Origin: Flavimaricola sp.
GTDB taxonomy: Bacteria; Pseudomonadota; Alphaproteobacteria; Rhodobacterales; Rhodobacteraceae
Length of the DNA: 64,000 nt
Assembly: GCA_029255105.1 (NCBI GenBank)
Contig: JAQWWH010000090.1
Span: 45,676-109,675, forward strand
Direction: 5' to 3'
Below the pieces are notes generated by a model, which ran no database searches, had not been told where the DNA came from, and worked only from the letters and a program-made list of their open reading frames with translations. Of this stretch, positions 26,290-34,954 are shown one piece after another. The position numbers and the translations under genes are program-made. Each line of letters starts with the position of its first letter. Position 1 is the stretch's first letter.

Positions 26290-26644
26290 TTGCGCCCCTG
26301 CGGCTTGCCCCCTCGGACCAGTGTTGTACCGCAATGCCAATGCGGCGGCGAACCTCCTCTGGTTCTGACGACACGGCGGCGATGATCGCCTCTAGGCTGG
26401 CACGCGCGTCATGCAACTGGTCAATCAGCCCGACGACCATCTGAACGGCATCAGCGTCCAGATTGAACACGTCGCGCAGATCGCACAGCAACTCGAGCCG
26501 GGCGAGGTCGACGTGGCAAAAGACCTGCGTCGTGGCCGTCAGGGTCGGCACCACCACGCTCGCCTCGATGTACTGGGTCAATTCCTCTTCGGTCAGTCGC
26601 GGAACGGCTGCAATCACCTGAGTGAAACTGAAGGTCCTTGTCAT
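26282..26644 (-). CDS. cbpM: CbpM-like chaperone modulator
   Basis: 120 residues, the size of CbpM, the MerR-like small protein that binds the J domain of CbpA and inhibits its co-chaperone and DNA-binding activity. The segment FTQVIAAVPRLTEEELTQYIEASVVVPT matches the helix-turn start, and LARLELLCDLRDVFNLDADAVQMVVGLIDQL matches the conserved LLRIRLIRELRDDLGVNDEGVAIILHLLDQ-type region. Its ATG overlaps the cbpA stop (ATGA), so the two are co-translated. Confidence 0.85.
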   Translation of the reverse strand: MTRTFSFTQVIAAVPRLTEEELTQYIEASVVVPTLTATTQVFCHVDLARLELLCDLRDVFNLDADAVQMVVGLIDQLHDARASLEAIIAAVSSEPEEVRRRIGIAVQHWSEGASRRGATN

Positions 26645-27558
26645 GACTGGCCCCCTTTCCCTGTCGTTTTAGCCCGCTTGGCCTGCCAGCCTTCGATCGC
26701 CGCTGTCAGGTCTGGATCAATCGGATCGGGCAGGATGATGCGCACTTCGGCCAGTTGATCCCCCCCCGGCCCGCGCGACGGATGAACCCCCTTGCCTTTC
26801 AGGCGCAGGACCCTGCCGCAGCTTGATCCCGGCGGGATGGACATCTGGACCTGTCCGGAAATGGTCGGAACGGCGACCTTGCCGCCCAGAATGGCCACAT
26901 CCAACGGCACCGGAAGGACGATGTGGATGTCGTTGCCTTGCCTTTGAAAGGTCATGTGAGGCTGGACAGACAAGGTCACGAGGGCATCGCCCGGTGGGCC
27001 GCCCTCAAACCCCGGATCGCCCTTGCCACGCAAACGGATGGTCTGACCGTCTGAAACACCCGGAGGGATCGCCACTTCCAGCGCCCCGCCACCGGGCAGG
27101 ACGATCCGGGTCTTGCCCCCGTTCACCGCATCCAGAAACGCCACCTCAAGGGAATAGCGGCGATCATTGCCACGGGCCGAGAACCCCTGCTGGCCCGCCC
27201 TTTGTTCGCGTTGGCGAAAGAAGGACGCAAAGATGTCGGCGGCATCATCGTCACCATCAAAACGCGGACCGCCCCGATAAGGGTTATCGGCCGCCCCTGC
27301 ATAGTCGCGATAGAACTGGCGCTCTTGCCGGGGGGCGCCGCTGGCATCAATCTCGCCCCGGTCGAACTGGCCACGGGTTTCGGGGTCTTTCAGTAAATCG
27401 TAAGCCGCCGATATCGCCTTGAACCGCGCCTCTGCCCCCGCGTCGTCGGGATGCAGATCAGGATGCGAAGCCCGGACGAGCTTGCGATAGGCGGCCTTGA
27501 TCTCGGCCTCGGTCGCGGCCTTGGTGAGGCCGAGCGTTGTATAGGGGTTGTCGGACAT
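26641..27558 (-). CDS. cbpA: CbpA-type DnaJ-family co-chaperone
   Basis: 305 residues. An N-terminal J domain (about 5-69) carries HPD at residues 32-34, needed to stimulate DnaK ATPase. A Gly/Arg-rich linker follows (DNPYRGGPRFDG), then two DnaJ C-terminal substrate-binding domains (YSLEVAFLDAVNGGKTRIVLPGG; DGQTIRLRGKGDPGFEGGPPGDALVTL; LRLKGKGVHPSRGPGGDQLAEVRI). The zinc-finger domain of DnaJ is absent, as in CbpA. Start ATG 27558 has GGAGG. Pairing with cbpM supports the assignment. Confidence 0.93.
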   Translation of the reverse strand: MSDNPYTTLGLTKAATEAEIKAAYRKLVRASHPDLHPDDAGAEARFKAISAAYDLLKDPETRGQFDRGEIDASGAPRQERQFYRDYAGAADNPYRGGPRFDGDDDAADIFASFFRQREQRAGQQGFSARGNDRRYSLEVAFLDAVNGGKTRIVLPGGGALEVAIPPGVSDGQTIRLRGKGDPGFEGGPPGDALVTLSVQPHMTFQRQGNDIHIVLPVPLDVAILGGKVAVPTISGQVQMSIPPGSSCGRVLRLKGKGVHPSRGPGGDQLAEVRIILPDPIDPDLTAAIEGWQAKRAKTTGKGGQS

Positions 27559-27688
27559 GATGTGCCTCCGTCTTGGGGCGATACTGACATCGCAAGGCGG
27601 CGGCTTCCTTGATCCAGATCACCCTGCCCCGCCAATGGCCAAGCCCTGCAAAACAGGGCAGACTGAACGCTGATCCCCGGAGGTTCTG

Positions 27689-28579
27689 ATGATCGACAAG
27701 CTTGAAATGTTCCTTGCGCTCGCACAGGCCCGCCATTTTGGTAAGGCCGCCGAAGCCGTCGGTATCACCCAGCCGTCCCTGTCGGCCGGGATCCGGCAGC
27801 TAGAGGAGCAGTTGGGCGTGATGCTGGTCCTGCGCGGGTCGCGCTATCAGGGGCTGACGCCTGAGGGGAAGCGGGTTCTGGAATGGGCCCGCCAGATTGT
27901 CGGCGACACCCGCACGATGAAGGAAGAGCTGCGCACGGCGCGGACCGGCCTGTCCGGCAAGGTCCGGCTTGCCGTGATCCCGACCGCGCTGACGGTCGTG
28001 AGCCGGCTAACCACCGGATTTGCCCGGACGCATCCAAACGTGCACTTCACGGTCCTGTCGTCGAACTCGGCCGAGATTTTGCATCTGCTGGAGGACCTGC
28101 AAGTCGACGCGGGCATCAGCTATCTGGACAATGAGCCGCTGGGCCGGGTCGTGACCGTCCCCCTGTATGCCGAGCGATACGTTCTGGTCCTGCACAAGGA
28201 CGCTCCGCTCGCCAAAAGCAAGGAGGTTCGGTGGGAGGATCTGGGAGAGGTTCCACTGTGCCTTTTGACGCCCGACATGCAAAACCGGCGCATCATCGGC
28301 GGCCATCTTGCCGAGGCAGGGATTGAGGTCACCCCGCGGGTCGAAAGCAACTCAACGATCGTCCTGGTCAGCCATGTCCTGCATGGCGGGCTGGCAACGA
28401 TTCTCCCCCGACTCGCCGCCGAAATCTTTACGACTAACGGTCCGCTGGTCTCGGTCCCCATCGTTGCACCCGATGCCCGCCACGCGGTGGGCCTGATTGC
28501 GCCGTACCGAGAGCCGCATACGCCCGTCATTGCGTCGCTTATGCTCGAAGCGCGGCGCATGGCAGAGCTTGATAGCTAA
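27689..28579 (+). CDS. LysR-type regulator, likely of the formate dehydrogenase operon
   Basis: 296 residues. An N-terminal winged helix-turn-helix (FLALAQARHFGKAAEAVGITQPSLSAGIRQLEEQLGVMLVLRGSRYQGLTPEG) is followed by a LysR substrate-binding domain. It lies directly upstream of fdsG in the same orientation, the position of FdsR in relatives, so it probably senses formate or a related ligand and controls fds. Start ATG 27689 has CGGAGG. A perfect inverted repeat of LysR type overlaps its stop codon (28568-28590), just before fdsG. Assignment to FdsR is by context. Confidence 0.85.
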   Translation: MIDKLEMFLALAQARHFGKAAEAVGITQPSLSAGIRQLEEQLGVMLVLRGSRYQGLTPEGKRVLEWARQIVGDTRTMKEELRTARTGLSGKVRLAVIPTALTVVSRLTTGFARTHPNVHFTVLSSNSAEILHLLEDLQVDAGISYLDNEPLGRVVTVPLYAERYVLVLHKDAPLAKSKEVRWEDLGEVPLCLLTPDMQNRRIIGGHLAEAGIEVTPRVESNSTIVLVSHVLHGGLATILPRLAAEIFTTNGPLVSVPIVAPDARHAVGLIAPYREPHTPVIASLMLEARRMAELDS

Positions 28580-28590
28580 AAACTATCAAG
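28568..28590 (+). promoter_or_regulatory. LysR-type operator candidate upstream of fdsG
   Basis: CTTGATAG and CTATCAAG are perfect 8-bp inverted arms around a 7-base AT-rich spacer, containing the ATAG-N7-CTAT pattern used by OxyR-type LysR regulators. It lies at the 3' end of the LysR gene and 78-100 bp before the fdsG start, where an fds promoter would be. No T-run follows, so it is not a good terminator. Confidence 0.55.
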
Positions 28591-28667
28591 CGACGAACCT
28601 TCGATATTGAATTTGCGTGTAAAGCTGGCCACCAAGATCGGGTGATTTGCCCTTTGGAGGCCCGGAT

Positions 28668-29147
28668 ATGCACAGCGCACAAGCACCCGCCGACCTTTCT
28701 GCCCAGGTCGCAGCTATTTGCGCGGCGCATTTGGGGCGCGAAGGGCCGATGTTACCCATCCTGCATGACGTTCAGCACGCCTTTGGCCATGTCCCCGAGG
28801 CCGCTTTGCCGGTCATCGCTTTGGCGCTGAACGTGACCACTGCCGAAGTGCATGGGGTCGTGTCCTTTTATCACGATTTCCGCGACGCCCCCGCCGGTCG
28901 GCATGTGGTCAAGATTTGCCGGGCCGAGGCCTGTCAGGCCATGGGTGCCAACGACCTTGCCGATGCGGCCAAGGCGCGGCTGGGTGTCGACTGGCACGGC
29001 ACGACGACCGACGGATCAGTCACGCTTGAGCCTGTCTATTGCCTTGGTCTTTGCGCCTGCGGCCCCGCCGCGCTTGTGGACGGGGTGGTTGTCGGCCGGG
29101 TGGACAAGGCCCGGCTGGATGCAATCCTTGAGGAGGCAGGCGCATGA
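28668..29147 (+). CDS. fdsG: NAD-dependent formate dehydrogenase gamma subunit
   Basis: Small NuoE-like subunit of the soluble Mo formate dehydrogenase, holding a 2Fe-2S cluster. 159 residues from ATG 28668, which has GGAGG nine bases upstream. Cluster ligands are seen as CRAEACQAMG and CLGLCACGPAALV (Cys pattern C-x4-C then C-x3-C). The thioredoxin-like fold start HDVQHAFGHVPEAALPVIALALNVTTAEVHGVVSFYHDF matches NuoE. First gene of fdsGB-DUF4287-fdsACD; its stop overlaps fdsB (ATGA). Confidence 0.95.
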   Translation: MHSAQAPADLSAQVAAICAAHLGREGPMLPILHDVQHAFGHVPEAALPVIALALNVTTAEVHGVVSFYHDFRDAPAGRHVVKICRAEACQAMGANDLADAAKARLGVDWHGTTTDGSVTLEPVYCLGLCACGPAALVDGVVVGRVDKARLDAILEEAGA

Positions 29148-30661
29148 CCGGCACGCGGACCATCTATGTACCCCGCGACGCGGCCGCCCGGGCCCTTGGC
29201 GCTGATGCCGTCGCGGCCACATTGGCAAACAACCCCGATGTCACACTCGTGCGGAACGGATCGCGCGGGATGATCTGGTTGGAGCCTCTGGTCGAGGTGC
29301 AGGACGGCGACGGGCCACGCATGGCCTATGGCCCGGCCACCGCCGCGGATATACCCGCAATCCTCGACGGCACCTCTGACAAGGCGCTTGGACCGACGGA
29401 CGACCTGCCCTCGATGAAGCGGCAGACCAGGCTGACCTTTCAACGGGTGGGCGTCATCGACCCTCTGTGCTTGCGCGACTACGAGGCGCATGGCGGCCTT
29501 GTCGGTCTGCGCCGGGCGTTGGCGATGTCGGGCACCGAAATCGTGACCGAAGTCACCGACAGCGGCCTGCGCGGCCGGGGTGGCGCAGGCTTTCCCACCG
29601 GGATCAAATGGAACACGGTCGCCGGTGCCGAAGCCACGCAAAAGTACATCATCTGCAATGCCGACGAGGGCGACAGCGGCACCTTTGCCGACCGGATGCT
29701 GATGGAAGGCGACCCCTTCACCCTGATCGAAGGCATGATCATCGCAGGCCTCGCTGTCGGGGCCACCCGGGGCTATGTCTACCTGAGGTCCGAGTACCCT
29801 GATGCCATCGAAGCGATGCAAGAGGCGGTAGAGATTGCCCGGACCTCTGGCCTTCTGGGCGATGTTCTTGGATCTGGCCGGCTCTTTGACATGGAAATCC
29901 GGATCGGGGCCGGGGCCTATGTCTGCGGCGAGGAAACCTCGCTTCTCAATTCGCTGGAAGGCAAGCGTGGCGTCGTACGGGCCAAGCCGCCCCTGCCCGC
30001 CCTCGAAGGGTTCCTGGGCAAGCCGACGGTCGTGAACAACGTGATCAGCCTCGCGACGGTGCCTGTCATCCTTGAGAAGGGGGCAGCCCACTATCGCGAC
30101 TTTGGCCTTGGCCGGTCCCGGGGCACTATCCCCCTTCAGATCGCCGGCAACGTCCGCCAGGGCGGACTGTTCGAGACCGCCTTTGGCCTGACCCTTGGCG
30201 AGATCGTCGAGGACATTGCCGGCGGCACAGCCACGGGCCGCCCGGTCAAGGCGGTGCAGGTCGGTGGCCCGCTGGGGGCCTATTTCCCGCTGTCAAAGTT
30301 CGACACCCCGTTTGGCTACGAAGAATTCGATGGTCAGGGCGGTCTGATCGGACACGCCGGTGTCGTGGTCTTTGACGAGACCGCGGACATGCTGGGGATG
30401 GCGCGGTTCGCGATGGAGTTCTGTGCAGTGGAATCCTGCGGCAAGTGCACCCCCTGCCGGATCGGCGCGGTGCGCGGTGTGGAGACCATCGACCGCATCG
30501 GCCGCGGCGACGCCGCGGCGATCCCGCTCTTGACCGATCTTTGCGAGACGATGAAGGACGGATCCCTTTGCGCGTTGGGAGGGTTCACCCCGTTTCCGGT
30601 GATGTCGGCCCTGACCCATTTCCCCGATGACTTTGCCAAGGCAAAAGAGGCCGCAGAATGA
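29144..30661 (+). CDS. fdsB: NAD-dependent formate dehydrogenase beta subunit
   Basis: NuoF-like subunit carrying FMN, the NAD+ site and a 4Fe-4S cluster; it passes electrons from FdsA to NAD+. 505 residues. An N-terminal thioredoxin-like region (1-about 80) lacks cluster Cys. The NADH-binding loop GRGGAGFPTGIKW, the ICNADEGDSGTFADRMLMEGDPF FMN region, and GAGAYVCGEETSLLNSLEGKRG follow; the C-terminal cluster motif is SCGKCTPCRIG with a further Cys in DGSLCALGG. Translationally coupled to fdsG. The following 94 bp contains a repeat element before the next gene. Confidence 0.96.
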   Translation: MTGTRTIYVPRDAAARALGADAVAATLANNPDVTLVRNGSRGMIWLEPLVEVQDGDGPRMAYGPATAADIPAILDGTSDKALGPTDDLPSMKRQTRLTFQRVGVIDPLCLRDYEAHGGLVGLRRALAMSGTEIVTEVTDSGLRGRGGAGFPTGIKWNTVAGAEATQKYIICNADEGDSGTFADRMLMEGDPFTLIEGMIIAGLAVGATRGYVYLRSEYPDAIEAMQEAVEIARTSGLLGDVLGSGRLFDMEIRIGAGAYVCGEETSLLNSLEGKRGVVRAKPPLPALEGFLGKPTVVNNVISLATVPVILEKGAAHYRDFGLGRSRGTIPLQIAGNVRQGGLFETAFGLTLGEIVEDIAGGTATGRPVKAVQVGGPLGAYFPLSKFDTPFGYEEFDGQGGLIGHAGVVVFDETADMLGMARFAMEFCAVESCGKCTPCRIGAVRGVETIDRIGRGDAAAIPLLTDLCETMKDGSLCALGGFTPFPVMSALTHFPDDFAKAKEAAE

Positions 30662-30683
30662 GGGCGCGACGGACAATGTTGCA

Positions 30684-30732
30684 AGGGGGCGCTGCCCCCG
30701 TCCCTACGGGACTCCCCCGGGATATTTTTGAT
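30684..30732. repeat. Rhodobacteraceae-type palindromic intergenic repeat
   Basis: The segment contains two nested palindromes (GGGGGC-GCT-GCCCCC and GTCCC-TAC-GGGAC) followed by CCCCCGGGATATTTTTGATC. I recognise this consensus-like sequence as one that recurs after genes in many Rhodobacteraceae genomes. Here it lies inside the fds operon, between fdsB and the DUF4287 gene. It may act as an mRNA 3' stabiliser or weak terminator. A related element occurs at 40515-40548. Confidence 0.6.
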
Positions 30733-30755
30733 CCGAAGACGGCAGTGCCCCGGTC

Positions 30756-30977
30756 ATGACAGCTCCAACGGTAAAGGGACCTGCGTCCTATTTCCCCTCG
30801 ATCGAAAAGACCTATGGCCAGCCAGTGCAACACTGGCTTGACCTTATCGCCAGCCGGTCAGGCGCAAAACACATGGAGACGGTGGCGTGGCTGAAGGCCG
30901 ATCATGGCTTGGGCCATGGCCACGCCAATGCATTGGTCGCTTTCGCCCGCGCGGCACAGGAGGGCTCACGCTCATGA
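30756..30977 (+). CDS. DUF4287 domain protein inserted in the fds operon
   Basis: 73 residues, nearly all one DUF4287 domain: YFPSIEKTYGQPVQHWLDLIASRSGAKHMETVAWLKADHGLGHGHANALV, with the conserved IEKxxGxxxxxW and the LKxxxGLGHGHAxALV ends. Function unknown; related segments occur in DUF5655-type proteins. It ends in an ATGA overlap with fdsA (ATG 30974), so its translation is coupled to the catalytic subunit. No strong ribosome site is seen before ATG 30756. It is not part of the fdsGBACD set known from Rhodobacter capsulatus and Cupriavidus. Confidence 0.85.
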   Translation: MTAPTVKGPASYFPSIEKTYGQPVQHWLDLIASRSGAKHMETVAWLKADHGLGHGHANALVAFARAAQEGSRS

Positions 30978-33859
30978 AAGATTTCATCATACCGACCTGG
31001 GACGACACCGATATGGGCACCCCTGCGTCGAAGTCGACGAAACTGGTGACCCTGACCATCGACGGGTTTTCAGTGTCGGTGCCAGAAGGAACGTCGGTCA
31101 TGCGCGCCAGCGCCGAGGCCGGCATCCAGGTGCCCAAGCTATGTGCCACAGACTCGCTTGAGGCATTCGGGTCCTGCCGCCTTTGCGTTGTCGAGATCGA
31201 GGGACGGCGCGGAACCCCCGCCTCCTGCACGACCCCGGTGACCGCAGGGATGTTCGTGCATACCCATTCCCCGAAGGTGAAGAAGATCCGCAAGGGGGTG
31301 ATGGAGCTGTACATCTCGGACCACCCGCTGGACTGCCTGACCTGTTCGGCCAATGGCGATTGCGAGTTGCAGGACATGGCAGGCGCCGTGGGCCTGCGCG
31401 ACGTCCGCTACGAGGGTACGGAAAACCATTTTGAGGTCCGCCAGAGCGGCGAGGCCAACCCCCGCTACATCCCCAAGGACGACAGCAACCCCTATTTCAG
31501 CTATGACCCCGCCAAATGCATCGTCTGCTCGCGCTGCGTGCGGGCCTGCGAAGAGGTGCAGGGCACCTTTGCCCTGACCATCGAGGGCAGCGGCTTTGAC
31601 AGCCGGGTGTCCTTTGGGGCGAAGTCCGACACGGCGCTGGCCTCGGATTGCGTGTCCTGCGGGGCCTGCGTGCAGGCCTGCCCGACCGCGACGCTGCAGG
31701 AGAAATCGGTGATCGAGATCGGCACGCCCGAGCGGTCGGTCATCACCACCTGCGCCTATTGCGGGGTTGGATGCAGTTTCAAGGCCGAGATGCGCGGTGA
31801 CGAGGTTGTCCGCATGACACCGTGGAAACACGGCAAGGCCAACCGCGGTCATTCCTGCGTCAAGGGCCGCTTTGCCTGGGGCTATGCCGCCCATACGGAC
31901 CGCATTCTGAACCCGATGATCCGCGATACCATCGACCAGCCCTGGCGCGAAGTGTCCTGGGAAGAGGCCATCGGCTTTGCCTCGGGCCGGTTGCGCGACA
32001 TTCAGGCCCGCCACGGCACCCGCGCCATTGGCGGCATCACCTCGTCGCGCTGCACCAACGAAGAAACCTTCCTCGTGCAAAAGCTGATCCGGGCGGTCTT
32101 TGGCAACAACAACACCGACACCTGTGCCCGGGTCTGCCATTCGCCGACCGGCTACGGCCTGAAGACCACTTTTGGCACGTCGGCCGGGACCCAGGACTTT
32201 GACAGTGTCGAACAGACCGATGTGGTTATCGTCATCGGGGCAAACCCGACCGACGGCCATCCCGTCTTTGCCTCGCGCCTGAAAAAGCGCCTGCGGGCCG
32301 GGGCCAAGCTGATCGTCATCGACCCCCGCCGCATCGACCTGGTGAAGTCTGCCCATATCGCGGCGGCCCATCACCTGCCTTTGCGCCCGGGCACCAATGT
32401 CGCGGTGCTGAGCGCCATCAGCCATGTCATCGTCACCGAGTCGCTGATGGACGAGGCCTTTATCCGCGAGCGCTGCGACTGGAACGAGTTTGCGGATTAT
32501 GCTGCCTTCATCTCGGACCCGCGCCACAGCCCCGAAGCGACGGAACTGCTGACCGGTGTTCCCGCCGCGTCGGTCCGTGAAGCCGCCCGCCTGTTCGCCA
32601 AGGGCGGCAACGGGGCCATCTACTACGGGCTGGGTGTCACCGAACATTCCCAAGGCTCGACCACGGTCATGGCCATTGCGAACCTTGCCATGATGACCGG
32701 AAACCTGGGCCGTCCCGGCGTCGGTGTGAACCCGCTGCGCGGCCAGAACAACGTGCAGGGCGCCTGTGACATGGGGTCCTTTCCGCACGAGCTGCCGGGC
32801 TATCGCCATGTGGCTGACCCTGCCGTCCGGGATGTGTTTGACAAGCTTTGGGGCGTGACGCTGGATGCCGAGCCGGGCCTGCGCATCCCCAACATGCTTG
32901 ATGCTGCCGTCAATGGCGGTTTCAAGGGCATCTACATTCAGGGCGAGGACATCCTGCAATCCGACCCCGACACCCATCACGTGGCTGCGGGCCTTGCGGC
33001 GATGGAATGCGTCATCGTGCAGGACCTGTTCCTGAACGAAACCGCCAACTATGCCCATGTGTTCCTGCCCGGCTCTACCTTTCTCGAAAAGGACGGGACC
33101 TTTACCAACGCGGAGCGCCGCATCAACCGGGTCCGCAAGGTCATGCAGCCCCGCAACGGCTACGCCGATTGGGAAGTCACCATGCTTTTGGCAAATGCCA
33201 TGGGCGGCGGCTGGACCTATACCCACCCCTCTCAGGTGATGGACGAGATTGCGGCAACGACACCGTCCTTTGCAGGCGTGTCCTACGCGTTGCTTGAGGA
33301 GATGGGCTCGGTCCAGTGGCCGTGCAATGAAAAGGCCCCTCTGGGGACGCCCTTGATGCATGTTGACGGATTTGTCCGGGGCAAGGGCCGCTTTATCGTG
33401 ACCGAATACATCGCGACCGAAGAGCGGACAGGCCCGCGCTTTCCTTTGCTGCTGACCACCGGCCGTATCCTAAGCCAGTACAACGTCGGCGCCCAGACCC
33501 GCCGCACGGCCAATGTCGCCTGGCACGACGAGGATCTTCTTGAGATCCACCCGCAGGATGCCGAGGTCCGAGGCGTAAAGGACGGCGATTGGGTCAAGCT
33601 GGCCAGCCGGACGGGTGAAACATCGCTGCGCGCCAAGATCACCGACCGGGTCTCGCCGGGTGTGGTCTATACGACCTTCCATCACCCGGACACGCAGGCC
33701 AACGTCATCACGACCGATTACTCGGACTGGGCGACGAACTGCCCGGAATACAAGGTGACGGCGGTGCAGGTCGGCCTGTCCAACGGGCGGACCGAATGGC
33801 AGTCGGACTATAGCACACAGGCGGCAAAGTCCCGCCGCATCCTTCCGGCGGCCGAGTGA
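30974..33859 (+). CDS. fdsA: NAD-dependent formate dehydrogenase catalytic alpha subunit
   Basis: Mo-bis-MGD enzyme oxidising formate to CO2. 961 residues from ATG 30974. Clusters in order: N-terminal 2Fe-2S (CATDSLEAFGSCRLC plus a later C), the His-Cys3 4Fe-4S site in HPLDCLTCSANGDCELQ, two ferredoxin-type 4Fe-4S sites (CIVCSRCVRACEE; CVSCGACVQACPT), and the proximal 4Fe-4S CAYCGVGCSF. The molybdenum ligand is Cys388 in RVCHSPTG, followed by the conserved His; the codon is TGC, so no selenocysteine is involved. Coupled by ATGA overlap to the upstream DUF4287 gene, and by TGATG to fdsC. Confidence 0.97.
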   Translation: MKDFIIPTWDDTDMGTPASKSTKLVTLTIDGFSVSVPEGTSVMRASAEAGIQVPKLCATDSLEAFGSCRLCVVEIEGRRGTPASCTTPVTAGMFVHTHSPKVKKIRKGVMELYISDHPLDCLTCSANGDCELQDMAGAVGLRDVRYEGTENHFEVRQSGEANPRYIPKDDSNPYFSYDPAKCIVCSRCVRACEEVQGTFALTIEGSGFDSRVSFGAKSDTALASDCVSCGACVQACPTATLQEKSVIEIGTPERSVITTCAYCGVGCSFKAEMRGDEVVRMTPWKHGKANRGHSCVKGRFAWGYAAHTDRILNPMIRDTIDQPWREVSWEEAIGFASGRLRDIQARHGTRAIGGITSSRCTNEETFLVQKLIRAVFGNNNTDTCARVCHSPTGYGLKTTFGTSAGTQDFDSVEQTDVVIVIGANPTDGHPVFASRLKKRLRAGAKLIVIDPRRIDLVKSAHIAAAHHLPLRPGTNVAVLSAISHVIVTESLMDEAFIRERCDWNEFADYAAFISDPRHSPEATELLTGVPAASVREAARLFAKGGNGAIYYGLGVTEHSQGSTTVMAIANLAMMTGNLGRPGVGVNPLRGQNNVQGACDMGSFPHELPGYRHVADPAVRDVFDKLWGVTLDAEPGLRIPNMLDAAVNGGFKGIYIQGEDILQSDPDTHHVAAGLAAMECVIVQDLFLNETANYAHVFLPGSTFLEKDGTFTNAERRINRVRKVMQPRNGYADWEVTMLLANAMGGGWTYTHPSQVMDEIAATTPSFAGVSYALLEEMGSVQWPCNEKAPLGTPLMHVDGFVRGKGRFIVTEYIATEERTGPRFPLLLTTGRILSQYNVGAQTRRTANVAWHDEDLLEIHPQDAEVRGVKDGDWVKLASRTGETSLRAKITDRVSPGVVYTTFHHPDTQANVITTDYSDWATNCPEYKVTAVQVGLSNGRTEWQSDYSTQAAKSRRILPAAE

Positions 33860-34674
33860 TGGGCCGCCACACCACCCATGCCGTCACCCGGCGCCGGGTC
33901 AGCACGCTGTCCCCCGGCGCGGGTCCCGCCTCGCGGGTCTTGCCAGAAGAGGTGCCTGTGGCAGTCGTCCACAACGGATCGACCCTTGCGGTGATGATGG
34001 CCACCCCGGCGGACCTTGTGGATTTTGCCGTGGGCTTTACCCTCACCGAAGGTGTCGCGCAAATGCACGAGATCGGACCGGTCGAGGTTGTCGAACATGG
34101 CGCGGGCATCGAGGCCCGGATGTGGTTGCCCGACGAAAGGGTTGAAGCCCTGTCCAAGCGCCGCCGTGCCATGGTGGGCCCTGTCGGCTGCGGCCTGTGC
34201 GGCATTGATAGTCTTGAAGAGGCCGCCCGCAACGTGCCCAGCGTTGCCGGCGGTGTGACGATCGCGGCAAGCGAGGTGGCCCTGGCGCTGGACGAATTGC
34301 GCGACTGGCAGCCCCTCCATGACGAGACCCACGCTGTCCATGCGGCGGGCTTTTACCTGCCCGGCACAGGCATCCTTCTGGCCCGCGAGGATGTGGGCCG
34401 CCACAATGCGCTGGACAAGCTGATCGGGGCCATGGCCCGGGCGGGCATTGATCCGGCGACCGGAGCGATCGTCCTGACCTCCCGGCTGTCGGTCGAGATG
34501 GTCCAGAAGTCGGCGATGGCCGGTGCCCCTCTGGTTCTGGCGGTCTCTTCACCCACCGCCCATGCCGTCCGTCTGGCCGAGGGGGCGGGCATCACCCTTG
34601 CCACCCGCAGCCGCGGCGAAACCCATGTCTTTTCCCATGCCCACCGGATAACGGAGCAGCCCCATGTCCTCTGA
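33859..34674 (+). CDS. fdsC: formate dehydrogenase accessory sulfurtransferase FdsC/FdhD
   Basis: 271 residues. FdhD-family protein that binds bis-MGD and delivers sulfur to the cofactor before insertion into FdsA. The CGLCG motif (VGCGLCGIDSLEEAAR) holds the functional Cys pair region; EDVGRHNALDKLIG and SRLSVEMVQKSAMAGAPLV are family hallmarks. Start ATG 33859 overlaps the fdsA stop. The end overlaps fdsD by 11 bases. Confidence 0.94.
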   Translation: MGRHTTHAVTRRRVSTLSPGAGPASRVLPEEVPVAVVHNGSTLAVMMATPADLVDFAVGFTLTEGVAQMHEIGPVEVVEHGAGIEARMWLPDERVEALSKRRRAMVGPVGCGLCGIDSLEEAARNVPSVAGGVTIAASEVALALDELRDWQPLHDETHAVHAAGFYLPGTGILLAREDVGRHNALDKLIGAMARAGIDPATGAIVLTSRLSVEMVQKSAMAGAPLVLAVSSPTAHAVRLAEGAGITLATRSRGETHVFSHAHRITEQPHVL

Positions 34675-34909
34675 CGCCCTGGACGCCACCATCGACACCG
34701 ATGCCAAGCTTGTGCGGATGGCCAACCAGATCGCCGGCTTCTTTGACACACAGCCTCATGCCGATAAGGTGGCCGAGACCGCTAACCACCTGCGAGAGTT
34801 CTGGGACCCGCGCATGCGCGCCCAGTTGCAGGACTACCTTGGCAAAGGCGGCGACGGCCTGAGCCCGCTTGCGCTCGCTGCCGCCAAACGACTGGCCGAA
34901 ATGGCCTGA
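34664..34909 (+). CDS. fdsD: NAD-dependent formate dehydrogenase delta subunit
   Basis: 81-residue FdsD, with the family core KLVRMANQIAGFFDTQPHADKVAETANHLREFWDPRMRAQL. It is a small subunit needed for assembly or stability of the fds complex. Overlaps fdsC. Last recognised fds gene; 45 bp to the next gene. Confidence 0.93.
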   Translation: MSSDALDATIDTDAKLVRMANQIAGFFDTQPHADKVAETANHLREFWDPRMRAQLQDYLGKGGDGLSPLALAAAKRLAEMA

Positions 34910-34954
34910 ACCAGGGTCTGTCGGGGCCTTTCTGCACAGGAAGGCGTTGCGACG

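Noticed and set aside
31139..33361. A 740-codon minus-strand open frame
   Set aside because: It is fully antisense to fdsA, whose cluster and Mo motifs are unambiguous. The frame has low-complexity His/Gly/Asp-rich translation typical of a shadow.
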